A DNA stretch of 64,000 nucleotides from Antedon mediterranea (taxonomy: Eukaryota > Echinodermata > Crinoidea > Comatulida > Antedonidae). This document shows, in pieces, positions 15,629 through 28,500 of this stretch (positions within the stretch are counted from its first letter, which is position 1; every line of letters starts with the position of its first letter). The stretch lies in assembly GCF_964355755.1 (NCBI RefSeq), contig NC_092670.1, forward strand, positions 15,003,201 to 15,067,200, in the 5' to 3' direction. Position numbers and translations under genes: made by a program. The notes under the pieces are model-generated. The model was not told the DNA's origin. It worked only from the letters and a program-made list of their open reading frames with translations, and did no database searches.

Positions 15629-15701
15629 AACTTCGTGGTGTAGTGGTTATCACGTCTGCTTAACACGCAGAAGGTCCCCGGTTCAAGCCCGGGCAAAACC
15701 T
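15629..15701 (+). tRNA. tRNA-Val (AAC), possibly a pseudogene
   Basis: The cloverleaf is readable: A box TGGTGTAGTGG, anticodon arm TCTGC-TTAACAC-GCAGA with anticodon AAC at 15662-15664, B box GGTTCAAGCCC with a 5-bp CCCGG/CCGGG stem. The acceptor stem is poor (5' AACTTCG against 3' CAAAACC, about three of seven pairs). The truncated relative at 16501 has GGTTTCG, which pairs well with CAAAACC, so this copy seems to have lost its 5' acceptor strand. A T-run after the 3' end at 15703 could terminate Pol III. Either a decaying gene or a tRNA-derived repeat. Confidence 0.55.
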
Positions 15702-16500
15702 ATTTTTTTTAACTTTATGGTGAAAAGTACTGTATACACAATATGATATACAGTATATCTTATTTTTATTATTTTTTTACGCTGCTGCTCTAGCCCGCTA
15801 CGTCACAAGAGATGACGTAATCAGATATAAAGCAAGCTGCAATTCTAGTACTACATTTTTGCGAAAATGCATACTCCACTATAATTTATAGGTCCCAGCT
15901 GCTAGACCCAAAAAAACGTCTGGGAAAAGAGTCTAACAGTTGAATGACAAATCCCAAAGCATTTCTGGTATTTATGAGTCCCATGATATTATATAATACT
16001 GTAATTCGCTGTCAGATAATCATTGAATTATTATCAAGACAGTCCATGAAAGTTTTTGTTTGTACTAAAGTGACAGAAATTGAGTCTGTGTTTCATATCA
16101 AAGTTAGTCACTTCTGTAACAAAAAAAATAATATTTATTCACATATAAAAAGAGAAAAGAAACGTTTAATTATAACTCAAAAACCATTGTCTGACAGACA
16201 ATTTAAGTATTTTTTGCTTTAAATTACATTTTTTCAGGTAAAATAACTATTATGCGATAATAAGATGACACATTCAAAAACAAATTTGAAATAAAAAATA
16301 TTTTTAGAGGTACAATATATCTTTAAAACTGTTACGTCAATAAGCGAGCAGCGTTTTTTGTAAAAAAATAGTTCTTGTTAAATACTTATTTTGTGTAATC
16401 GGTAATTATCCCTTTTACCTTGCTTTGTGCTTATAACCATATTTATTTGTAATTTAAATGGATTAAAAAAACTTTGTGTAACCCACATTTTGGTGTAAGA
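15702..16500. other. spacer between the two tRNA-Val-like sequences
   Basis: AT-rich, no supported gene. Positions about 16220-16335 (AAATTACATTTTTTCAGGTA, TACAATATATCTTTAA) resemble the right end of the TTAA MITEs at 44567 and 56780, so a truncated copy may sit here. Confidence 0.4.
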
Positions 16501-16549
16501 GGTTTCGTAGTGTAGTGGTTATCACGTCTGCTTAACACGCAGAAGGTCC
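16501..16549 (+). pseudogene. truncated tRNA-Val (AAC) copy
   Basis: Matches the 15629 tRNA from its 5' end through the anticodon arm (TGGTTATCACGTCTGCTTAA) and stops abruptly after AGAAGGTCC. The T arm and 3' acceptor are missing. Its flank at 16785-16915 is a diverged copy of the flank of the first tRNA, so the pair probably arose by local duplication. Confidence 0.75.
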
Positions 16550-17010
16550 GTGACTGCAGCATATACTTACAAATCATTGAATACAATCAAACTTAGGGCA
16601 CATAATAGACAACTTCTGCCGATCACATAACACACTTGGAAATTTATAATTTGTGTAATATCATTTCCGGTTATGTGACGTCACTTCCGGTTTTCGAAAA
16701 TTTTCGAAATACAGACGTGTTTAGTATCTTTGAAAAGAAAATCACTTTGAGATTTCATAATTTACCGTACTTATGCCATTTTCGGGTATGTGACGTAACT
16801 ATTCGGAATATAGCCGTATTTGGTAGCGAGGTTATTGATGTGTATGTGACGTTACATCCCGTCTTATGACGTCATTACAACTTCTTTGCTGTACCCCGAG
16901 TATCGCACATTTATGCTTGTTTATTGAAATATCAGAAAATTCTCTTTTACTTGCATTATTCACTTTTTATAAAATATACTTATGTTTCAGAAACATCGTG
17001 ATCAACCAAT

Positions 17011-20000
17011 ATGACGTCCGGTAAGGTAACCCCACAATTATTCGGCTACACTATGATATAAATAAACTGTTTAATGGGATTCTGAAACTCTTAAAAAATA
17101 TTTGTTTTGTACAGAACTTTTTGGTGATTTTTCGGCTAAAGATCATGACTGGGAAAATGATTGTGTGACTTGGGAAAAAGATGGAATGCTGATGTCGAAA
17201 TGGATGAGAGAGGATAACCTTGATGCCATTAAAGATTTTGAAGTTCATGACGATGACATCTGGGTTGTGACTTATCCTAAGTCAGGTAACTTCTTTATGT
17301 CAATTAATATTAGACAAAGTCAATCAAAAAGATCGATTCATCTTCTCATTCAATCAATTTTGATTGACCATCTCATAATTCAATCAATTTCATTTCTTTC
17401 AAACTATTCAATCTCATTATACAACCAATTAATAAAAATTCGAATCACATTGAAATATAGAAGTAATTCTCTAAAAAAAATCTGGCAATCAATCGATTTT
17501 TCCATTTAGGAACAACCTGGATGCAAGTGATTATGTCTTTAGTTGTTGTTGAAGGCGACGAAAAAAATATTAAAACCACATATATGCAGAATGAGTATTT
17601 TACGGTTCACGAATGACCCAAATTGATCATTTTGTCTAATACGACATTTTTTTTAAATTTTGGAGTGATCAATAATAGGCCTACTAATCTATATAGCATA
17701 ACCACGTGAACGCAATAAACAAAGTGATTGGTAAAATTACTAATACTAGATGGTACGCTCGCTTCGCTCGCGTACCATCTAGGTCGTGCCCACAGATGGT
17801 TCTCGAATACATAATAATTTCAGAGTTAAAAAACTGGCGATTTCAAATGTACGTACCGCAGGACAATAATACATTTATGTAATCAACTAAAATTAGCACT
17901 CTGGGAATTACTTCCGAAAGAGAAACTTGTCACAAAATGAGACCAATTGTTTAAGTCAAATTTAAACAAACTTAATTTGTGTTTTATATGTAACATTAGG
18001 GTTGAGGGATGGGGCAGAGGATGGGTGCAAAGAGGAACAATTTTTAAATATATTCTTTTATCCATTTAGTAACGAAATATTAATTGTTTTCATGTTTTAC
18101 AAATAATATACCACTAAACACAGTAAAACATTACGATGTAATACTTGTTGAAACTATCACCGTTCTAGTCGATTGAAAAGTACAGTACATGTAACGATAC
18201 ATCACTACGACGTGTATATGTTTATATAATGTAAAACAATTTGTGAAAACCACCTCTATTCGGGGCAAATCATAAATTCGATTTAATCGTCAATATATAT
18301 TAAATTATCTAACTCAACTTAATTAGTAGGCCTAATGGTTTTCAATTGTTTCTTAGAGCCAATTCATACTTAAAGTTGGTTCCTACCCTACCCACCAAAG
18401 TTGTTGCGTTTTGGGCATGTGATGCACTGTAGGCCTATCCTCTACTGGCTTTACAACGCTACTCATGCCAGTGAGGGAAGGGTGATGATGTGGGTGGTTT
18501 AACTGCAATAATAAATATTTGTACATAAATACACGGCGACTGAAAACGCTAGCTCATTATCCGTTTAAAAAAAATGTATATCCAACCTCTGCAGCACAGA
18601 TTGAAAAAAAAATGGATCGAATTTCTGTTATGAGTATACAGTACTTGCCTTTACGACGCCTGAGGGAATAGACACTTGTGGAACAGAGATTGGAATGTTC
18701 CATTCATCGCAAATCAATACATTTGTAAAAACGTATATTAAATCTATCAAAATAGAATTTTTAAAGAAAATCGGCCTGTCTTCAACATTATGATGCTGTA
18801 CTCGAACTGTTCAACCGGTTTTCAGCTATTAAAAACAATTATCGTAGGAGGAGATAGGAAAATGCGAAGTGTCCTCGTATTATTATGTGCGGGTATTTTT
18901 CAAATTGGACATCCATTAGACAGTGTATACCACGATCGGAAAACACCCCTATTTGGGGAAAATCGTTGAACCTAAATTCGTTTTAATCGTCAATAACTAA
19001 TTATCGAATTCAATTTAATTAGTAAACAGGGTTACATCAGGTGGTTAAAATCAGTACCGAAAGTACAAACCAACTTTACATACCATCGAGTAAACATTCT
19101 AGAAACAACGCGCGATTTACCGAATTTTGCCCTTACGTAAATTTATATATAGATTGTGCGTGCATCTTTGCATTAAGTCATGGAACTTAATATTATTTTT
19201 TCTTTCGAATAAAGCTTGACAGAATGCCGCCTCCGCATAAACTGTTAGATCAAACGCCTTCTCCACGGATGATTAAAACTCACCTTCAAGATATTCACCT
19301 TCCTCAGCAACTGTTAGAGAAGACTAAACCCAAGGTGAGTACCAGCACTACACCTAATTACAGTTCCTTCACAAGAAAAACTCATCTTCTATTTCATTCT
19401 TGTTTAGGTAGCTATTTTAGAATAAATGCAAAATAATATCTTTTAGGGTGCCGCATAATGTCAATGAAATTAAATATGTAATAATTCAAATACGCATTAA
19501 ATATTAGTTCAGTCTACACTTAAAAAAAGAAATTCCACTTTCTTAAAAGATCATCTATGTTGCCAGAAATCCCAAGGATGTTGCTGTGTCGTACTTTCAC
19601 TTTCACACCTACAACCGCTGCTTGCCAAAGTACACAGATTGGAACCTGTTTTACGAAGATTACAAGAAAGATAAGGGTGGGTGGATTTTTTTAAAAGCTG
19701 CGACTGTCGACTAACCGACTGATTAACTATGAGAATGACGCTCAACAGTTGGTCGAATCAGGGACTGGTCGCATATACAAAAACACGACATTTGTGGGCG
19801 CGATGGAAAGAGGAGATAGTCATTAATACATTTTTTTCCTGGAGAGGGATGGGCTAAGCCAGGTGCATTGGCCCTAGACGACAACACCAGGTCACGGGAC
19901 CAGTAACAGTAGTGGTGATGTATAATATATATATATAAACTGACGACGAAATCTAAATTATTTCCATTTATATTTCTTAAAAGTCATATGGGGTTCCTGG

Positions 20001-21095
20001 TTCCAACATAACCTGTTCTGGTGGGAAAGACGTTATCTTCCAAATGTTCTGTTCTTGAAGTACGAAGATATGAAAACAGTAAGTTAACAAAGAATTCGAA
20101 TCAATTTGATTAATTTTATTTAATTATTTAGCTTACATTCAGCATTCTTTCGTACGCTAAATGTATGCTTAAAATATCTTTATAAATATTCTCACTAGGA
20201 CCCGAAGGGTGCAATTATTCAGGTAGCAGATTTCATGGGATACAAATTGTCGGATGATGCTATTAACAAAATTGTCGAAAAATCAAGCTTTAAAACAATG
20301 AAGAGCAGCGACAAAACTGGTCCTCGTTTAGCAGCCCAAACTGGATTATTTGACCCGAAGTACTATAAAGACCCGTCGTTCTTTATAAGAAAAGGTAGGC
20401 TTACGTGAACAAAATATGGGACAGTTGGGGAAAATAAATCAATTTTATAAATTAAAAATTGGAATAGTCAAATTAATGTTGTAGCTATAGGTAAAGATGA
20501 CGATGCAAAGATGTTAATGATAAGGATGTTTATAATTGTTTTATTGCTGGTGTTTATAAAGATAAACTAGAGGGTACTCCGAGAGTACAAACCTCCGCCT
20601 ACTGTAAAATTCCTCTACATAAAATGCCCCCTGTATAATTTTTTTTTAACATTTTTTTTTATTAGTTCTAAGTGTAAATATGTTAACTGCACACTACAAA
20701 GTTGTGGATGACAGTGTGGTGTAATGGTTATGTATCCAGCCTCTCACAGTTGAGGTCGCTGGTTCAAGCCCCACTGAGGGTTTTTTTTTTTTAATTATTT
20801 TTTTATTTTTTATTTTTTTTTTTTGGTGGACCTTGATCTTTGACACTGACCCTTCAAAATGTAACCAAAATTATATGATGTGTCATTGATCATTGTGGCT
20901 AAGTTTGGTGAGAATCGGATCAAAACTGTGGTCTCTAGACAGTAAAATAGTTTTTTGTTAGTTGTGACCTTGACCTATGACCTTTCCCCCTCAAATTCGA
21001 ACTCGTCCGAGCTTTTTGGGCATAGATCATTGTGTCCAAATTTGGTTAGAATCGGATAAAAACTGTGGCCTCCAGGCTGTTCACAGACACACACA

Positions 21096-21141
<46 letters not shown>

Positions 21142-21384
21142 AACATACAGGGGTGAAAACATAACCTCCTTGGCGGAGGTAATAATGATGTAAATAACAA
21201 TAATGTTGATGATGTTCATGTAATACCATTACTGTTATGGTTCATTAACCATAATTTTTGTATTTCAGGCGTTACTGGCGATTGGAAGAACCACTTCACA
21301 GTTGCCCAGAATGAAGATTTTGACAAGATATGCAAAGCAAAACTTGACGGAACTGGACTATATGACGATGATTATTCTTATTAA
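17011..21384 (+). CDS. cytosolic sulfotransferase (SULT family), unit C, exon 3 truncated
   Basis: Exons: 17011-17020 (MTS), 17115-17285 (ends TYPKSG), 17510-about 17600 ([16 protein letters not shown]), 19215-19334 ([16 protein letters not shown], catalytic His), 19550-19676 ([20 protein letters not shown]), 19984-20078, 20199-20394 and 21269-21384 ([18 protein letters not shown], stop). Every exon except 3 is open and keeps the phase seen in unit B. Exon 3 loses its last 14 or so codons after YMQN; the sequence reads to a stop at 17616-17618 and no good donor follows. A weak donor (GTTCAC) after 17604 would keep frame and drop only these residues. So this is either a recently damaged gene or a functional variant. 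Exon 2 also lacks the DLFSK segment of unit B. Intron 3 holds a Helitron-like element and intron 7 a SINE-like element. Confidence 0.65.
17746..19153 (-). mobile_element. Helitron-like non-autonomous element, long copy
   Basis: Read on the minus strand it starts TCTATATATAAATTTACGT after an A and ends in CTAG before a T, the Helitron end rules (5' TC, 3' CTRR, insertion between A and T). The 3' end forms a hairpin: 13-bp stem CTAGATGGTACGC with an 11-nt loop, inside 17746-17782. The interior is homologous to the 450-bp copy at 40444-40893 and the fragment at about 46515. No Rep/helicase coding is visible. Confidence 0.65.
20570..21182 (+). mobile_element. SINE-like composite repeat with tRNA-like head
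   Basis: Inserted in intron 7 of SULT unit C; unit B lacks it at the homologous place (after GATAAAC). It contains a tRNA-like stretch at 20706-20780 (TGGTGTAATGG A-box-like, GGTTCAAGCCC B-box-like), two copies of a GAATCGGATAAAAACTGTGG-type word, a CA microsatellite at about 21088-21145, and complementary ends ACCTCCGCC / GGCGGAGGT. It encodes no protein. Confidence 0.6.
21088..21145. repeat. (CA)n microsatellite
   Basis: Long ACAC run with a few CAAAC interruptions inside the SINE-like repeat. Confidence 0.9.
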
Positions 21385-22909
21385 AATAAAACAAAATTAT
21401 TATTCAATCGTTGTTCCTTGAAATAATATTAATTAATAACAACAATAGACATTTTATTTAACAGTTTATAATGTTGATAATTTGTATTACTGGTAACGTG
21501 AGGCAACTAGGTATTTGGAAATGTAGGCCTACAGATTTTAGGGCAAATTGATAGCCATTTGCTAAGTGATAATGTTTACGTCTATAAAAAGATAAATACT
21601 AGGGTCAGGTGACTTAACAGCCGAATTTTATAAGCAATTTTGGCATATATTTAAAAAAAAGGGCTTCGTAATTCGCTTTCACAGACCAGTGAATGCCAAT
21701 ATCTCTTCCTTGTTAAAAAAAAAAAAAAAGAAGAAATATATTGATATTAAGGCTACAGTTTCACTTTTTACACAATATAATTATATACTGTATAAACTTT
21801 TTTGAAATTATAATGACAATACAGTAAGTTTCGCAGATAATGTTGGTTGCTTTAGATATTGTTTGTTAAATCAAGAAAAAGAAACGATTCCATATGGTTT
21901 GGGTGTAACAGAAAAATTATAAACCTACATAATTAAATTGATCGATCCAATAAAGAATTTGGATATTTATGTAGGAATTTAAGTTTGAAAAAACCGTTTT
22001 GGTAAATGATGTAAATATAACATGAAACAATGTTATAAGGAAATAATGTTGCATATTGATATTAGACTTTGTGTTATTATGACATAGCTAAAACCCCTGT
22101 AAGTAAATATTTACAATTCAACATTTTATCAGATTAAACTACTGTTCTCTCTTTCTCTCTAATAATGTCCGATTAGACCTTGTTTATGCGCATTATGGTT
22201 CATGTTGTATAGGCCTAATTATTACAAGTTTAGTATTGGTATCGAATGTTCTTGGAAACAATAAAGGTAGGCCTATATGTTATTTCGCTGCGCATCCAAC
22301 ATACATTTTCAAATTACAGACTTAGATTGATGCAAGGGCTGGTTATGTTATCGACGTGTAATTATTTTACGACCAACCTCGTTTGCAAGCCTGTACGGAG
22401 ATAAGATACGAATTATAATTTGGCGGCCGGCTGATTCCAAAATTAAGCATCCTGCACAACATATTATTTATTTTGCTGGTAGGTGCTGTTTATTAATGTT
22501 AATCAAGTGTGTGTGTGCATTTTAAAGATGTGTTATCATTCTTTATCCATATACTAATTGATGCTATACTTATTATAGGCCTATGCCCGTGGGTATGAAT
22601 GTGAGTTGTATATTGCTATTGTATTGGTTGTTATATTTGGTTTAGGCGGGGGTGTGGTGCTAAAGCGTTTTCCATACATTATTTCGTATTATTAAACAAG
22701 ACCTTAACTCTAATGTGATAATCCTTAAGATAGGCATAGCCCTAGGGTAAGTAAAAGAACTTAAAATATTACATGCGAAATTGATTTAGTATCTCTGCTC
22801 TTCTTTTAGATGTTGATTTTGATTTATCAATCAACGAAATGTAACAAATCACTTTTATTTACATTTGCATGATATTCACTTTGTTTCAGAAACATCGTAA
22901 CCAACCAAC
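21385..22909. other. intergenic spacer between SULT units C and D
   Basis: The 3' flank (TCGTTGTTCCTTGAAATA) matches the flank of unit B at about 13014, and later parts match spacer sequence at 8570 and 13560. No gene. An acceptor at about 22889 (TTTCAG before AAACATCG) matches those before units B and C, suggesting a shared non-coding first exon that I cannot locate. Confidence 0.6.
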
Positions 22910-25026
22910 ATGCCATCCGGTAAGGTAACCCTACCATTATCTACACCGTTGCATGATTTAAAGTGTTTATTTTGATTCTGCAACTCTTGACAGCTATTTG
23001 TTTTGTACAGAACTCGATCTCTTCAGTAAGCTATTTGGCGATTTTTCGGCAAAAGATCACGTTCACGACTGGGATAGCGATTCTGTGACTTGGGTAAAAG
23101 ATGGAATATTGCTCTCAAAGTGGCTAAGAGAGGATAACCTTGATGCCATTAAAGATTTTGAAGTTCGTGATGATGACGTCTGGCTCGTAACGTATCCCAA
23201 GTCAGGTAACGACTTTATATCGATTAATACTAGAAAAATATTCTATCAACTAAAAAGAAATTGGACAATCAATTGATTTTTCAATTTAGGAACAATCTGG
23301 ATGCAAGCTATCATGTCTTTAGTTGCTGTTAAAAGAAACGAAGAACAGGTCAAAACCACATACATGCATGCAAAATATACCATTCTTAGAAAGGGCTATG
23401 GTTCCACACTATTCCTTGGTAAGTTAACTCGACCATTTCCACATAAACCGATCCGAAATAAGAACAAGCATTGGCAGTTTGCATACACATTTTCACATCG
23501 GTAGAGATGGACACAACTCATTGAAACAAAGTATAAACTACTAAACGTTGACTGACAGTTTGGATGATTTGTCGCTTTTGAATGCTTAAATATTTAATGC
23601 TTTAATATTTTGCGTACGTCTGTGGAACCTAGGCCTAATATATTTTTTCCAAATCAAGCTTGACAGAATGCCGCCTCCACACAAACTGTTAGATCAAGCC
23701 CCTTCTCCATGAATGATTAAAACTCACCTTCAAAAAACGTTCCTGCCTCGACAACTGCTAGAGAAGACTAAACCAAAGGTGAGTATACGTATTCAGCACT
23801 ACCCACTCCTATTGACATTTTCGTCTTATCTTCTGCCATTTCAATCTTGTTCTGCAGCAGCTAATTTAGAATAAATACAGACCATTTAAAAATAATATGT
23901 TATGGCATAATATCTATAAATTAAAATAAAATACAAATAGTTCGACATTAAAAAAATTCCTCTTTCTTAAAAGGTCATTTACGTTGCCAGAAATCCTAAG
24001 GATGTTGCTGTGTCGTACTTTTACTTTCACACCTACAACCGCAGTTTGCCAAAGTAGCCTACACAGACTGTTTTACGAAGATTACAAGAAAGACAACGGT
24101 AGATGGAATTTTTTTTTGTGAAGCCGAATTTTAACTGCCTGATTAACCAAAATGAAACCAAAACCCAATCTACCAACAGAATAAAGCACCAGGCTGAGTC
24201 ATAGAAATTACAAAGACACGCGGCATTGGTTTACTTGTTTCGCTGTCATTATGTAGGCCCATCATACAAAAATTATCTATATTAAATAAAGTAAGTTAGA
24301 TAGATAATAAACCACTGGTAAGGTGTGTGAAACTGAGAACATGACATGTGAAATTTTTTCCATCCATAATTTTTTAGTCATTTGTGGTTCTTGGTTTCAA
24401 CATAACCTGTTTTGGTGGAAAAGACGTCACCTTCCTAATGTTTTTTTCTTGAAGTACGAAGACATGAAAATAGTAAGTAAGGTCTTCATTCATCTGACTA
24501 TGAGATAAAGGGCCACCATGCGCTCTTTTACATGAATAATTTGTCATTATTATTCTTCTCACTACTGTAGGACCCAAAGGGTGCTATTATTCAGGTAGCA
24601 GGTTTCATGGGATACGAACTGTCGGATGATGCAATTAACACAATTGTCGAAAAATCAAGCTTTAAATGTATGAAGAGCAGCGAAAAAGTTGGTCTTCCTA
24701 AAGAAAAAAATGAAATGTTTGACACAAAATATTATAAGGGCCAGTCATCCTTTATACGAAAGATACGTGAACCAATATTTGGCAGAGATGGAGGAGGGGG
24801 TCTGTAAACAGGGAGATGGGTCATGGCAACGTGACAACCATACCTCTTTTGATTTTCATCTTGTTTGTCTATGACTGATATTACTATTGTACGCCCTTTT
24901 GTATTTCAGGCGTAACTGGCGATTGGAAGAACCACTTTACAGTTGCCCAGAATGAAGAGTTTGACAATAATGCAAAGGAAAACTTGACGGAACTGGACTA
25001 TATGATGATTTTTTTTTCTTTTTTAA
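22910..25026 (+). pseudogene. cytosolic sulfotransferase pseudogene (unit D)
   Basis: All eight exons are recognisable: 22910-22919, 23011-23205, 23290-23418, 23659-23778, 23974-24098, 24378-24472, 24571-about 24763, 24910-about 25026. Lesions: a 4-nt insertion in exon 3 shifts the frame and the PAPS loop is altered to SGTIW; exon 4 has an in-frame TGA just before MIKTHLQ; exon 5 has a stop after NRSLPK; the exon 7 donor is not recognisable; exon 8 is one nucleotide short after FDN. Exon 1-2 ([19 protein letters not shown]) and exon 6 are intact. With several independent lesions this copy cannot make a sulfotransferase. Confidence 0.88.
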
Positions 25027-25429
25027 ATAAGAAAAAACACTAATCAAAGCGATTGAACTATCTATTAATCTATCAACTATCATCACTTTAAAATAGTTTG
25101 ACGTAATTACTGGAGCAATTGATAAATAACCTACAATGATTCTTAATTATTATTTACAAATTTTAAAACAAACTGGGAGACTGGTTTTTATAGATTTTTT
25201 AATATTAAAAATAATAGGTCTTTATTAAGACATTTAAAAAAATATTAATTATTAATAAGGAACACTATTTTGTAAAGAGAAATAGGCCTATGCCTAGGTG
25301 AGAAATGTAGATGGAAATAAAAGTGGGACCCACGTAAAAAAACAAATATATTGAAAGAAATAATGAATAACTTAGGACATTTAAAAAAAAATGTAAATTT
25401 TCCAGGGGCGTTGCCCCTAAGAGTTACAC
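25027..25429. other. spacer between the SULT cluster and LANCL
   Basis: AT-rich; no gene seen. Confidence 0.5.
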
Positions 25430-25445
25430 TCCTCTGATTGGCTAG
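25430..25445 (-). promoter_or_regulatory. inverted CCAAT box upstream of LANCL
   Basis: CTGATTGGCTAG, an inverted CCAAT box, lies about 95 bp before the LANCL start codon, in a stretch without a TATA box. Its role as a promoter element is inference from position. Confidence 0.35.
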
Positions 25446-25537
25446 TTTTATTATAGATCCCTTGGAATTTAGCACATGGCCTGGTGGTGTAATAAGTGTT
25501 ATTGTCACGCAAGACTGGGCATGGAAGACAAGAAAAC

Positions 25538-28500
25538 ATGGCATCTTCGAGTCACAACAGAGAATTTCCGAACACATTAGATGATCATGTATCAACTTCT
25601 AGTAATCTTATAGACAGTTATAGCAAGGTAGTTAATAACTACAGAAGCTATGCCTCGCTGTACAGACCATTGGATTTGTCAGAGGGGAAATAAAGATCTT
25701 CGTAGCCTAGCCTAGGCCTACTAGCCTAGTTGTTCATGCCGAATTTTGTTTGTTATTGGTGTGGATTATGTTTTGGCTTACTGACTTGATCTGAGTCAAT
25801 TCGTACCCATACCCTTCTGGGTCACAGTGCATATCGGCCGCCAGTCATTTCGGCCGCCGGTTATGGAACGCCCAAAATCATGAAACGCCAAAAAGGACAA
25901 AATTATGTATTGTTTATTTCGGCCGCCAAAATCGTCAATTGGTAATGTATGGAACGCCTTAATTGTCAAAAAGGGTGTACGTATAATATGTCGTGTATCG
26001 TCGTAGACAAATTAATAAGTACGTTGAGATGAGTATAATAATGAACGTATTTAATGAAACCAACTAGTAGTCATGAACAATAGTATAGAATGTTTTGTAG
26101 GCTAACCTCGTCAGACCATATGCGCAGTACGCATATATATATGTGCGCGTGCATATACTACACTCCTCCTTTCTTATTTTAACGTTAACATTATATCAAT
26201 AAGCACAATAAACTTTCGTTAATTATTTTGTTAATCAAATAGGTTAATCATCGTGATTAAATTACTGCTTCTATAGTTCCAGATAGTTCTTATTTGGTTC
26301 CTCATAATAATTAACAAATGTGAGTAATTCTCACCATTATAATTTTGTGTAAAAACATGAACAACATAACTTTAACGTTCATAATAATAACATTGTTCAC
26401 AAGTTCTATATCTCTTCGATAAGTCGTGTTGGCTTCCTTCGAAGTCGCGTGGAGCGTCGTGGAATAACCTCAGGCGATGAAGACAATCTATGTTCCTCTT
26501 CAACCGGTTGGTTGGTGGATGTTTGCTCTTTGTTCGCAATCGTTTCGCTCGCAATCGTTATTGGTACTGTCTGTTTAATCTTGTGTTCCAACTCGCTATG
26601 TGAAGTAGGGGTTTTACTCGCGTAAGCGTCCGCGTCTGTCGCTTTCAACTGGTCAATGTGTCTTTTCCACACTCGGCCATCCTCAACACTAATTACGTAT
26701 GATTTTGGAGCGGTACGTTCTATCACGGTACCTGGCCACCACTTTCCCTCTTGTCGGAAATCTTTCACTAATACCATTTCACCTGGGTAAAATTCTCGTA
26801 GATCTTTCGTTTTGTCGTGATGAAGCTTCTGATCACTCTGCTTGTTAAGTACCTTGTTTTCTGTACTGGGATGTAAAAGTGATACTCGCGTTCTTAACTC
26901 ACGGCCCATGAATAACTTCGCTGGCGTTTGTCCCGTAGTTGCGTGTTTTGTTGTGCGATACGATAAAAGAAATCTGTCCAAACATTGTTGGAAATCCTTC
27001 CCATTAGCTCGGCTTGCCGCTAACGATCTTTTGAAAGATTGAACCATTCGTTCTGCTGCTCCGTTGCTTGCGGCGTGATAAGGTGCAACCTTTACATGTT
27101 TCACCCCGTTTTGCTTTAAGAAGAATTCAAATTCGTCGCTAACAAATTGAGGTCCATTATCGCTTACAAGTTGAACAGGCAATCCGTATCTACTGAACAA
27201 CTCTCTCATCGCTTTGATGGTCGCTGCACTCGTCGTACTGTTCATCTGAACGACTTCTGGCCATTTCGAATATGAGTCAACCACTACTAGATAATCTCGT
27301 TTATCTTTCTGCGCATAGTCAATATTTATTCGTGTCCAAGGCTGATTTGGCCAGATCCAGGGCATCATTGGTGCTACGCTTGGTCGACTTTGTGTTTGGT
27401 GACATGCTTGACATTGCTTCACCAATCGTTCAATGTCGGAATCTATCTGGGGCCACCAGACATGACTTCGCGCAATCTCTTTCATACGCACGATTCCGGG
27501 GTGAGCACAATGAAGCTCCTCCAGAACTGCCCCTCTGAGTTTCGGTGGAATCACTACCCTGTATCCCCACAGCAAACAGTCCTGTTCTACACTCAATTCG
27601 TCTCTTCGGTGTAGGAATGGTTTTAGATCGTCGTCGTTTTCTGACTGCCATAAACCTGTCTGTACCATGTATAACACTTTGCTCAATAGCGGGTCTTTCC
27701 TGGTATGCTGTTGTACGTTCGTACTCGTGACTGGCAAATTGTCTAATGTATGCCCCGCTATGTTATATACTGCATCGTCTTCCCGTCCTTCGTATGGCAT
27801 TGGGAGACGTGAGAGTGCGTCGGCAATTACGTTCTGTTTTCCAGGAATGAACTTTAAATCGTATTCGAACGCTGACAGTACGATTGCCCATCGCTGTAAT
27901 CTCTGTGCGGCCAGTGTCGGAATAGCTGATTTAGGTCCTAGAATGCGTTCGAGTGGCTTATGATCAGTTCTTATCGTGAATTTCCGTCCGTATAAGTATG
28001 TTCTAAACCTTTGAAGTCCAAACATGATGCTTAGGGCTTCCTTGTCTAGTTGTGCATAACCCTTTTCGTGTTTATGCAGGCTTCGCGATGCGTACGCGAT
28101 CGGTGTTTTGATATTGTTCTCGTTTACGTGGCAAATGACTGCGCCAACTCCGTATGGTGATGCGTCCGTGTATAGTTCCAGTGGTTTTAATGGGTCATAA
28201 TGCGTCAACATCATGTCTTCGCTAATAATTCGCTTTACCGCGTTAAACGCTTTACTACAGTCGACAGTCCATGACCATGGTTTGCTTCCCAACAGCTCAT
28301 TCAAAGGATGTATCATCGTCGATAATCGTGGAATAAATGACGCGTGATAGTTAACTAGTCCTAGCCAGGATCTTAGTTCTGTTGCATTCTGTGGTGCTCG
28401 TGCATCCTTGATGGCTTTCACTTTATCGTTTGTCGGTTGAATTCCTGCTGCTGATAGCTTACGTCCCATGTAGACTACTTCCTTTTGTACAAACGCGCAT

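Noticed and set aside
20706-20780. A functional tRNA gene in the SINE-like repeat
   Set aside because: A and B boxes are present but the stems do not pair well; it is better read as a tRNA-derived SINE head.
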